Assembly: GCA_013397115.1 (NCBI GenBank)
Contig: VWZW01002585.1
Location: 829,244-893,243 of the forward strand
Direction of reading: 5' to 3'
Length of the DNA: 64,000 bases
Origin: Edolisoma coerulescens
Taxonomy: Eukaryota; Chordata; Aves; Passeriformes; Campephagidae
The position numbers were made by a program, and so were the translations under genes. Shown here in pieces: positions 1-11,800 of this stretch (position 1 is the first letter of the stretch; each line of letters opens with the position of its first letter). Under the pieces are notes generated by a model that was given only the letters and a program-made list of their open reading frames with translations, was not told the DNA's origin and made no database searches.

Positions 1-3000
1 TGGTGTAATTAAGATCCTGGAGCTTTTTGAGAAAAAGGAGTAGAGACAAATTAAAGGAGAGCTGCTCTCACCTTCTGTAAAAGCAGTAGTTGCATTTGAA
101 TTTTCTGCCAAGCCAGAAGATTGGTGTTTGACACACATCACTGGTTGCTTGGAAGCAAATTATGCATCCAGACCCATGAGTAAGTGCCAACTTCAGGCAG
201 AAACTACAGCGTGCAACAGCTGAGGCCTTGAAGTGATGTCTCAAAGACAGACTTTCTTGAGCACTGGGATTTCTTTCATTTTCTAAAGTTGCTTTGCCTC
301 CAGCGTGTTATGTTCCGATGCACAGTGAGTATGGGGAGAGGATTCACTTGCATTAGGGAAAGAATCTCTGGGCAGGCATCGGGAGCATCCATTTACTGGT
401 GCAGAGTGTGCAAAGGGAAGGAAGGTCAGCTACAAGTGAGTGTGCAGACCAATTTAAAAACCAGTCCATATTGCAGAAGCTTTGTGGTTGAAGCAGGGAG
501 ACTGCAGATGCAAGCTGAATTACATGCCTCCAGCATGGTCTTCCAGTCTGCAGTAGGCACTAAATGTGGGAAGTGCATCTGAACCACCAGAAACTGGCAG
601 AGATAAAATTGATAATTAATGCCCTGTATCCTCTCACTGAAATCCCTCACTATCCCACACCACCTGGCTTATTTGAGTTTCTTCCTGGTGTCCCAAACTG
701 CCCTAGTTTTTAACCTGAATACAGGTTAAGTAAGTAAATATAAAAATATTCAACCCATTAGTCAGAGGAGGAAAAGGCACTTTGTATCTGCTTCCTCCTA
801 AGCCCTGTCCTATAACCTTTGCTCATTTACTTGATATTGTATTAACAATCAGTTAGATAGACCCTAAGCTGGATTTTTCAATAATCAGTGTTTGCACAGT
901 ACAGCGAGCAGCTGGAGATGGAGATGAGGAGGGAAAAAGCTGTTTTCTCTTCTCTATCAACACGAGATGTTCAGCATTAAGGAGCAGATATTGAGATGTG
1001 GCCGGACAGGGCTGCTATAAGGGTCACACCTTGGCAGGGTCGTGACCCAGTCTGTAGCACTGGCCCATAACTGATAATCTCCTGATACTATTACGGGCTG
1101 TGCCATTATGACTGTCAACTTTAATTAACCACACTCCCATTTGCCGTTTCCTTCTAAACATCGCTCCAGGGCCACAGCTAATTCAGTGTGCAGCCAATCT
1201 TCACTAGGAGGGGTTTTGCCTTGTTTGCCTTGTTTCCATCAGCCGCCGGTGGGGTTAGCCATCGGTGTGCCCGTGAAGGAGGGAACTCTGGAGGCAGGGG
1301 ATCCTCCACTTTCCCCCTTTCTCTGAACTCTCAGCTGCTGACCGTTCTGCTCTAGGGCTCTCAGCTCTCACAGAGGCTCAGAAGCAGAGCCCCCTCCCCT
1401 CCTCCAGGCAGGGGGAAGCCATGCAAAGGGGTGCTAGGCCACCACAAAGCCCCTTCCCATAAAACCTTCAACAAAGTCTTCAGCATTTGGCATCTTTCAG
1501 CCTTGGCCTTCAGTTTAATAAACTATTCATGTTTGCATGAATAAGCATTAGGGCACCTCTGTTCTGCAAGGACACTGAGCACTGATACAGCCCTGTGTTT
1601 TATTCATTATGAAGGACTGAATCCTATTACATTAAAAATTCAGGTATTAAACTGTATTAAATGGACATGTAGGGGATACATGTCTGTATATCAAGATATC
1701 CATTTATTCATAGGCTCAATAGGGTCTTAGATATACGTAAAAATAAAGGGAAATTAAGTTACTCATCCAGTCTCATACAATAATTTGGTAGCTGACTCAG
1801 GAGAGGTGCTTAGGAGAGGTTATTATTTGCTGTTGCTTAAATGGGGAAGCTTAGACCCTCTGTCCAAGAGTCAGTTTATATTTGCAAATGATAACTGTCT
1901 TTCCTGAGGTGTCATTTGTTTAACACTGAGAATTCCATTGTCAGCTGCCAAGAAAAAAAACTATTATGGCTTCTTTTCTATTCTTCCACGCAGTTCTATT
2001 TTAAATTTATCAAACTACTTGTCCTGCTCTTCTTGGCATGTGAGCCTCACTGATTTTTCCTAAGTGAGCTTAGTCCTGCTCAAATGGGCACCCAGTCCCT
2101 GTCACATTACGCGCAGAGCTGGAAGGACATCCAGGGGTGCAGAGTTTGGACCCTCTGGGCACCTGCTCCCCTCACCTCTCACTGAAAGGAGCAGGAGCCA
2201 AGTCAGAGCTGCTCCCCCCAGCATGAGATGCACCTGGGACACTTCACCTCTCAAGCCCTGTCAAAGTTCAGATGCGCTGGACTGCCCAGAGAAACCCTGT
2301 GTGTGTTTTGTGTGCATCTGACTCATACTCTCAGCGTGGGTTAACAAGGTGTTGTCTGCTCTTCCAAACCATCAAGGAGTCAAACAGACAGCACTACTTA
2401 AAAATTTACCTTCCCACATTCCAAAGACTGGCCACTGCCCTTCCCTATCCAGAGTGTGACTTGTTTTCATTTGTGCCATAAAGCTCCTCCATCTCTGACT
2501 CCATCCAAAGTCACACTAGGAAATTTGCCCTCAGCATTGGTCTAAAAAAGCTGTTTTCTAGAGCAACATGCTCTGATTTGAAGATTGCTAGCCATTAGTG
2601 GCTGCATTATCCCTTAGCCAGCTCTTCCTAAACAGCATCCCTGGCAGTGATCTTATCTTACTTGAACACTGAAGTGGGTATTTGTGGAAAACACCCAGGG
2701 GGTAGATGAAGGTCATCACTGTCCACTTACTTAATTATGGAATGACTGCTATAAGGGTGGTAAACAAGTCCATTACAGATGGGGCTAATGGCTTCAACAA
2801 AGTTTCACACATCTATGAGGGGAATGGCAGGGATAACATGGACTTCATGGAAAAACATGAGCTGGACTGACAGTGCAGTCTTCTCTTCACTGAGATCAGG
2901 CCTGGATCAGCCTCTGAAGGACCAAGTACTGCGTATGTCTAAAAGCTATTAAACAGTGCATTGACAACATCTCCTTGTCCCTTGGGGTGTTCCAGTCATT

Positions 3001-6000
3001 CCACCTGTGGAAGCTGGACAACATCATTCAGGGAAAACACTTTGCTGAAAAAACTTTATCCAGAAATACTGAAGCTAGTAACAAAATAGAAGGTGGGTAA
3101 AGGACCCTGCAGTGCAATCTCAAAATTGGCAATTTAATGTCTTGTCCCTGGGGGCACAGAAGCAGGATGATATGGGGTTTTGTCCTCCAAAGGCATCTGT
3201 AAGAGAGGAAGGCATAGTTGCAGCCCAGAAGTTTGAGGTTCCCCTTGTTTAGCCCACTTTTTTTAATGCCACTCATATTTTGCCAACAGGGTGGCTATAG
3301 ATTGGTGGATCTGAATGTAGGCTCAGTATGGATGGAAACCTCCTTCCGTTCCCTCAGCCATGAGAGGGAACTAAAACTCTTCCTTTTAGGGAGCTTGTGC
3401 AGATTGCCCTGTTGTGTAAAAGTGCAGGGGCCTAAGTACTGTTGTATTCCACCACTGATGTACAAGAAATTTTTCCATTTAAGAAAATGCCCCAGAGACC
3501 TAGAGGCTTTAGAGAAATTAGAAAGGACAAATTCAGAATAATAAATTTAAAATATGACCTGAATCTCTCATTGCACATCATGTGTAGCAGGAGCTCATTT
3601 TGTGTTGCTCAAAAAATATAGTTACCTGCAGTGCAGGGATCAGCACAGCAACATAATCTTGAAGATTAAGGAGTGATTTGTTTTATAGTTCTGTATTTGT
3701 AGTTGTGATATTGTGGCTTGGGTGAAGCATCCAGGCAACAAGCCAGTCTTCATGATTAGAAATATAATAACTGGCTAAACAAATACTTCACACACACAGA
3801 TCTACTGAGGCTGGTGCTAGGGAAAATGAGTATTAGAAAGTTAATTAGGATATACTTTTTTAAACACATTATTCCTTAGTGTTTCTGGTGTATCACCTGC
3901 AACACCCAGCATGGTTCAGGAAAGGCTGTAGCCAGATATAGATACAGAACATCTGCTGAAGAACAAAGTGTGAGTGCCCTCAGAGCAGTCGCACTGCACC
4001 AGAGAGAGGCATGAGGCAAGGGCAGCAGCCCTGGCTGTATCCTCACATGCAGCACATCTTGCATAAGAGCGTGGAGGTCAATGCAGTCTTTCACAGGAGC
4101 CCTGGGTAGCTCTGGTCATTCAAACTTCTCAGGGTCAAACAAGTTTAATTGTAGGTAGCCCTATTTTAATTCTTCCTCTGAAAGGCACATGGAGAAACAC
4201 AGTTTGTCTCCCATGGAATGATTCTAGTACTGGACCACCCCCAACCATGCCACCTATACCTGCATTCTAGCCAGGAGACACAAGTACTGCCAGGCACCAG
4301 CTTGTCTGAAACATCAGCAGATGTTTCTTCTCTGCTCTCTTGTCACGTGGGAAGGAGCTGCAGAGCAACACTCTGCAAAACCACTGCTGTCATAGGCTTT
4401 GGTTGTGCTACATAATGTTTTATCAGACACGGGTTGGGATAAATGCACCAAACTAGTTACTCATCAAGGTGATTTTTGTCCTAGTTTCTCCAAATCATTT
4501 TGTGTATTTGCTTGACTCTTATGTGTGTGGTGACTACTGAATTTGAAAGGTTTGTTGCTCAAACATGCCCTAATAGAGTCTGTACAAACTGCAATAGGTG
4601 GATTAAATCAAGTTACTTTGCTTTTGCAAACCAGTAAAGTTCTTTGCTCTCCCCAATTAATTTCACAGGTACTCATAAAGCAAAAAATTTAATTAGACAG
4701 TCCTTTATGTTAGTTGATATTTACTGTATATGCAATGAAAAAAAAAAAAAGAGGGTGGATGTATACTGAAAAGATCCTGCCCTGAGTACTTTATTAGAAG
4801 CAAAGCAAAAGTGAAGCTACTAGGCTGAATTTATTACTGGTGTAATAAATAAATGAGTCTATAACAACTGTGCACCTGAGCCATGGAGCCTCAAAGCTCT
4901 TAATGTTTAAACTTTGCTACAAAGGGAGTGGTTTCAGCAGCTGTTTCTGCATTTATTTGGATGATTTTGTATGAAAAAAAGCTTTTGGTGCAGTTCTCAC
5001 ATGTCTGCTTCAGAAAGGCTGCTGACACACCTGCCCAGCTCTCTGCTTTTTCCCCAAGAAGTGCATTCCAATTTGTGACCAGAGGCACAGGCTCTTGGTA
5101 AGAGAATTCATGCAGGTTTTCTAATGAGAAGCGTTGTTAGTTTTAGCTGGAGTGTTTTAAACCAGAGAGATTTTTCTCAGATCTTTAGCTATGAATGCTA
5201 AGGAAAGTTAGAAACCCCAGTCAAATGTGAATTTTGTGAATTCTCTACCAAATGGCTTTAAAATCCTGGTGACAAAAGCCTGGAGACAGTGTGTGCCCAG
5301 CGCTGACAGCTGCCTGTCCACACCTGCTTCTCCCCCGGGCAACTGCTGGTGTGCCTCTGCCCAGAAACCACAGCAGCTCACACAGAGACCCTGTGACATG
5401 GATGTGCTCAGGAGCCAGGCTGTGGGGCCTAGGGGAGGGCAGGTTTGTTGTACTCACCTGCTTAAATTGTTCTTGCTACCTCCACAGACATGCCTTGCTT
5501 CCACAGCAAGGCAGCTGAAGCCTGAAGAAGTGTTAGAAGCCATACAGGAAGATGAGAGCCTCCTCGTGATCAGAAACAAAGTTCCCAGAGGGTGGTGTGA
5601 ACCAGAAGTCTGCAGCTCGAGATCAGGCTCAGGTCTTGGGTTCCTGGTCATATGATCAGATAAAATAAGTTTCCTTTTTGCCGGTCACCCAGTGACTCTG
5701 AGGCATTTTAGGACCTGAAGGAATGACTTGTCTAACCAGTGTTTCTTCCCACAGTGATATTCCCTGGACATTTGTTCACCTATGCCTGCCACTGTGTGTT
5801 AAAGAGCAGCAGACCCCTCTATCTCATCTCTTTGTTCTTAAATCTTAAATCCAGCTCCTGCTCCCTTCCCAATACAAATGTCATACATGGAGTCTTTCTC
5901 TCTCTGCAGGAGCTCCTTCAAATTTATGCAGTAGCCCCATTCCTACTCATATCCACTCCACCTCCCAGGTTCCAGGTTGTTGGTGGTGCTCTAGAGAGCC

Positions 6001-7809
6001 CATTCATGACAAACCAGTAATATAAATGCCACACTTGGCACAAAGACAGCTCAAGCCACCTCTTCTTGTCTCCTTCCTCTCCACCCTGCCCATCACTTCC
6101 ATGCCATCAGTTCTCATGGTGCCTCAAGAGATTTTCTGACTCAGATTGTCTCATGGTTTTGATCTTCCACATTTTACGCATATATACACACATTCATATA
6201 TTTGCTTTTGCCTCCCTTTAATTCTACCATGCAGTACAGCAAAACAAATACAAGTGTGAAATCAACTTAACCTGTGTCAAATAACCTCTGTGGTAGTATT
6301 CCTGCCAAGAAATGTAACTCATCATCAAACCATCTGGTGCTGTACCATGCATGGGGAAAAGCTTATTCTTTGAGTCCTGGAGGTGGCTTCTGTTTGACTC
6401 CAAAGTGCTTGAGTTCCTCCTCCTGATTTAGACCACTGAGGCTGACACCTTTTTCTGAAGTGGTAAAATCCAATCCCAACACTCTCAGGAACCTGGTTCA
6501 GAAGATTGTGCCCAGCCTCTGTGTCACAGTTTGAAGCACCCACAGTCATGTACACGAGATGAGAAAGGCCAAGCTCACTGATCCCATCCAAGTGCCCTAA
6601 AAAGCAGACAAAGAGTACGTGCTCCCTTGCACTCATTCATTCAAGCTCCAGTTGCATTGGGACAGCTCAGGCGAAAGGCTGGGGTACCCATGGCCTCCCA
6701 TGGCCAGGAGACTCTCAAGGCGATGGGAGTTATGGCTTTGAAATCTATCAAACTGAGAGAAGCATTAAACCTTAAAATACTGCTTTCTATTTCTGGGAGG
6801 GGAAGGTGAGGATATGCTCTAAATACTGTCATGGTAGGAGAGAGGCACTGCGCTACAAGTGCCTCACTGGCTTCTGTTTATAACATGAAATTGTGATTCT
6901 TGCTCATTCCCTTCCACAAGGCACCTTCCTTGAGGAGATGTTGCAGGGTCTGAGGCTCAGGCAGGTACAGGGTTCTCCTCGTCTTGGGTCGGGTACCCAA
7001 ACTGACTCAGGGATGAGTCTCTCCATAAAGCTTCACATGCCCCTCTTAGACACCTAAACCCCACTTCACACCAGGAGCCCACCTTTATCTTCTGGGTTTC
7101 ATTCTGCGGCCAGTAGGTAACACAAAACACCAAATTATGTAACTCACCTAAAACACGTCTACATAACTCTGAGCCAGCGAGATGAGGTGCATGAGTAGTG
7201 GTAGATCCTTAGGCTGTTTTGGGTTTTCCTGAACATTTCTGTTAATAAAATAATGGGATACCTATTGCATGGCTTTAACATCACACCTTTCTCAAGTCCT
7301 GAGAGGAAATCTGAGTAAGTCATAGGGAAAGGGTTAAAGGCATCACAATCTACAAAATTGTATTCTGGAGAGGTGACGCCCAGCAGAAACTGAAACATCC
7401 ACTGTCATTTTATGCTTCAAGCTTCCTAAAAACCTTTATCATAACCAGATGTTAAAGACAACTGAAACATCCATCAAGAGAATTGGAGCCATGGAATGGA
7501 ATAAGGAAAGAAGAGCTTAAAGAACATTCACATTAGTGAGATGTGTTCCAGCCTGCATAACCAGACAAAATCCATCTGTGAGAGCTTAAGGACCATCTAA
7601 AGCCATTTCCAAGCTATTAACAATTGCTTTTGAGTAGCTGGGGAATAAGAGAGGAATAACAAGGGAACACTTGGTACCTGCATTGCAGGGAAGATCAAGG
7701 AATTTAAATATACCTCACTTTAATTCTTGGAAAGATTGCCAGAACCTATTATGAAACCCTCAATTTATAATCAGGTACAGATTAGTCAGTTGATATGAAA
7801 CACATTGCA
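1..7809. other. Intergenic DNA, no gene recognised
   Basis: No exon, RNA gene or recognisable transposon could be supported here. The open frames are short (under about 145 codons), show no known protein motif and are not joined by plausible splice sites. The only simple-sequence feature noted is an A-run near 4,738-4,751. The segment is the distal part of the 5' flank of CHGA. In human, GOLGA5 lies upstream of CHGA, but no GOLGA5 exon was recognised here. Confidence 0.55.
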
Positions 7810-8880
7810 GGGATTTGTCAAGAATAAACTGTGCCAATTTTTTTCATTTTTTCCTCTTTGGTCTAGTGGCTAAGGGAAACAGACTTAATTCTAGGATTTG
7901 GACACTTTCCTGGTGGATATGTTCAGGTGTGCACCAGGGAAACACAGTATAGGCTTGACTGGGAGAACTGAATCCACCTACGTGATAAATTGGAAGAGTA
8001 AAAGGTGGCTCAAAGCACTGCAAGACCAAGGGGATGTGTGTTCAGCCTATGTCTGACCACTGTGTGGAAGAATGGATGATGGGGAAGGGAATGCAGCTAA
8101 AAGATGTCTTAATAAAGCCAAGCTGCTAGAGCTTGAAAGACACTGGAAGGCAGGCTTATGATTCAAAATTATTGTGATGACTAGGAAAAGTGCTCTGAAA
8201 TCCTCAAGATTAAATAGGGCAAGTAGAAAAGCAAAGCGCTGCAAGCAGAAAAGGGAAATCAATGCACAGCTACAACGAGGTCCACGAAGAAAATGCAAGA
8301 GAAACAGTAGCAAAAACCTGGGGATGAAGGGATGCTGTGCAGCAATTGCAAAAAAAATCCCCAAACCAACAAACCAAATCCAAAAAACAAGTCAAGAAAT
8401 GGGTTTAAACTACTTGTGAAAACCCTTGATTTGGAAATTAGAAGAGTATCTCTACCAGAGGATGAAAGTCTGAAACAGCTTTCCAATAGATGTGAAAAGG
8501 TCAAGAATCCTTACTGGGTTCAAGATGGAAAAGAACAATTTTTGGCAGGGAGTTATCAGAGGTGGTTGCAGGAACATAGGCCCAGCCTGGGCAACCCAGG
8601 AGCTTCCTTGCTAATGTCTTTCATTTGCTTCTCTGTAAGACATAGTGGGGTGATGCTGCTCTTGCAAGGCTTCAGCTGGAACTGCTGTCTTTAGCCTTGG
8701 GAACCCTGCTTTGTGGAAGAGAGAGGAGATGGAAAATACCCAGGACAGAGCACCATGAATGAGGAGTTCGGAAAATACCTGAGTATGAGGAGAGGCTTGG
8801 TTAATTTAGAATGGAGAAGGCTGGGGAGCAGGCTGGGGAAATGTGATAGCAATCTTACACAGAAGGGCCACAGAGTGTGG
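7810..8880 (+). mobile_element. Old, decayed CR1-type LINE remnant
   Basis: Several short blocks appear in the order and orientation expected of the CR1 ORF2 3' half. At about 7,812-7,837 there is a 'TTTGTCAAGAATAAA' block. At 8,231-8,269 there is a GCAAAGCGCTGCA block followed by AATGCACAG. Around 8,640-8,690 there is a stretch like the CR1 'TGGAATACTGTG' region. At 8,781-8,820 there is TATGAGGAGAGGCTT followed by GAATGGAGAAGGCTG, which resembles the conserved 'YEERL...LEKRRL' part of the element. All frames are broken. An A/C-rich tract at about 8,348-8,395 interrupts it. The match is from memory of CR1 consensus sequence and the edges are approximate. Confidence 0.6.
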
Positions 8881-11800
8881 CATCTCCATATCCCATGCTG
8901 GACAACCTCATCTGAAGAAAAGAGCACAGAAATTAGGAGAAAATTGGAGAGTTCCATTTTCAAAATACAAGGATAGCCAAACATTTAGACGAGTTCCTTT
9001 AAGTGTAAGACTTCATGTGTCCATCAGCCACATGGCTATCAAGGCTGGAAGGTCCCACATTACCCAATCCACCCTGAAGGCCCGGACGGTTAAATGGTCT
9101 GTAAGAGATCCCTTCAGCCTGATGCTTCTGGGAGTCAGTCTTGTTAAACTCAGAGAGAAGCTGGGTGATACGCACCTGAAACCATGACAGTGTCAATACA
9201 AGAGATCTGAGTGAACTTAGAGTGAATCTTCCACCTTCCTCTGATCCTCGCAGCTGCACCAGGTGATATTTTCTCAAAATTTGTTCACACACCGAGGTGC
9301 ATAGGCAGTAAAAAATCCAATATGCTTTCGGTCTCCGGTGGCAATAACATGGTACTGCTTTCACCATTTTCTTTCAGACAGAGTTTGAAGAATTATTATA
9401 TTAGAAATAATTTTCAGAGACATATTAACCTTAGTCCTGCCCAGTACCCCAGGGTGTCTTTTTAGTTTTCAGTCCTGAAACAAATTCTTTTGGAAGGGTA
9501 ATAATTGGCACTGAAATGAGTGGGAAAAAAGGTGATGGGTGTGAGGAAGAGGGCACAGCAGGTGTGCTCACGGCCAGAGTGTTCTGCCATTGTCCTTGAC
9601 AGATTCCCAAATGGAGGCTAATGCCTGGAACGAAAATGAGGTACCCAGGATTTAATAGTAAAAGACTGTCAAGAGAAAACAATTATTTTATTGTTTGCAA
9701 GACTGAAACCACAGTGGATGTTAACACCAGGCTTCAGAGTGTAATGATCTCTGTTCACTCTCCTAATAAATAATTTTCCTCATTTAGCCTGCCCTGTGAA
9801 ACAGCTCTGACTTGTTGGATTCCTTGAATGTGCTGATGAATGTTCTCCCAGCTTAATGACTGCCCTTGCTGCTCCCTCAACCAGTTGTTTATTACTGCCA
9901 GCTTTCTCCCCCTCCAGGAGGTTGTTTATCCAACAACCAGGGCACTGCTACTGGAGCATTTCTAAAAAGATTATTCTGCTAATTATTCAGGTCATTAAAT
10001 GAAAGGTGAAGCAGGCATCAGCTCTCAGCTTTGAGCTCCCCAATAATACAAGAATGTTCCTGTTACATAAAAACCCATATTTTTTAATCCTGCAGCACTT
10101 AACCTTTTTGCAGCCTTTGAAGGAAGGTTTCAGCTCCAGCAGATGTGGTTTGTTTGTAAGAAATGGAATTTTTCTCCTTTTTAATCAAAGATACACGTTC
10201 AATAATCACTGCATGCTGAAGACATTTCTCCTGCCTTTTTCCACAACAGTTTGTGTCACAAGGGGGAAAAACCAAAAGCAGCTGCCCAGGAAATACCAAA
10301 CAGGCATCAGCATCATCCAGGCAGACACTTCAACTACCCCCTCAAATACAGGTAGGGTTTGCCTGAAAAACATGGATTTTTCTTCTTCTCTCATTACCTC
10401 AGGAGTCTATGGAAACAGAGACAGGCTAGAAGTCACCTGTTGGTCAGGTAAAGGGTTTTAGAAGGGATCATCAGCTCTCAGTCATTGCCCACCACTTCAA
10501 GGAGAAGGGGGCAAAGTCCCTGCAGGGCAGGACTCATCTGGAGCTGCTTTGCTTCCTTCACTGGTTTTTGTTTTGCCCACATCTTCAGAGCTGCATCCCA
10601 AGAAGCTGCAAAACTTTGTTAAAGCCATGATGAGGAAAGGCTGAAACAAGACCCCAGGAGGTGCATGTAGATGTGAGAGAAGGTGAAACAGCCAGGTTTG
10701 CCGGTGATAACTGGGCTGTTTTGAGTAGCTGGCTTGAGTAGTTGGTTACAAGAAATGAATTACAGAAGAGACAAGGACTCTTGGTAATGAATGTCAGACT
10801 ACAGCAGACACAGTGGGCTTTCTGATGCTATGAGCTGTCTTACCAAGGAAATACTGTTTAGACATGCCAAGAAGGAGTTCCCTGGAGCCTGGGGAGTGTT
10901 TGACTGACTCTGACAGCTCCAGTTGAAAGCACTGCCTAGGATTCAGTTTGCAGTGGGGTCATACAGAGGAAAGCTCTGTGCCTTGCTTCACCTATGAGGC
11001 AAGGCTAAGGTGAAAACCAGAAGTTTTACTCCATCAGAGGCTTCAGCTCAGGACTGAAAAAAACCACAAAACCAACTTTTGAAAATTCCTTTGGGAAGAT
11101 CCCCAGCAGCCAGGTGTCAGCCAGTATGTTTCTCAGCTCCTTAGTGCCACAAGCCAGCAGCCGGTGCCTGCAGAGGGCTGACTCTCACAGTGCCCCGATG
11201 CTGCACAGGCCTGAGCGGTGGCAGATGCTTGGACAACTCACATAGTCAGTGACAGAGACTCTGGAGTCAAGACCATGTGCTGGAGTTGTCTGAGGGGACT
11301 AGAAGAACCCAGGTTTTGTTAACTTTGCTGCTCACAGAACAATTTGTTCACTCAAAATGTGCTGCTGGGAGCAAGTCCCTTCTGGGGAGGCACCAAGGAA
11401 AGCACATGACAGTTGTCTTTATCAGCACATCTCTTGCTGTCTGATCTGAGCCTAATGAGACCCAATGCTCTTTAAATCACTCTGTCTTGTCACTAATTCC
11501 ATTTCCAGCCCTGCAATTGCTAAATATCCCTTCATGCACATATTTATTTGCTCCACAGTTACTATGAGGCCAACAACCCCGAATGCAGTTTGCCCAGTAG
11601 CTGACCTGCAGCCTTGCAAATTCATCAACAATGTTTGCAATTAAAGAACGTAAGTTAAAAACCACTTAACATCAATAACAAAAGGTAAAAAGCAAGATAT
11701 GCCTTCCTAAGCTCTCTCAGCATCTGCAGCTCCCTTGTATGCTAATGGAAGACAAGGGCCAGGATTGTAAACTTTCTGCCTCTGACCTGGGAGAAGGGCT

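Noticed and set aside
4738..4752. A poly(A) run as the tail of a processed pseudogene or SINE
   Set aside because: No coding or RNA-derived sequence and no target-site duplication was seen upstream of the run.
10006..10461. A 151-codon + strand open frame in the intergenic region
   Set aside because: No signal peptide, domain or splice logic, and no promoter or poly(A) arrangement around it.
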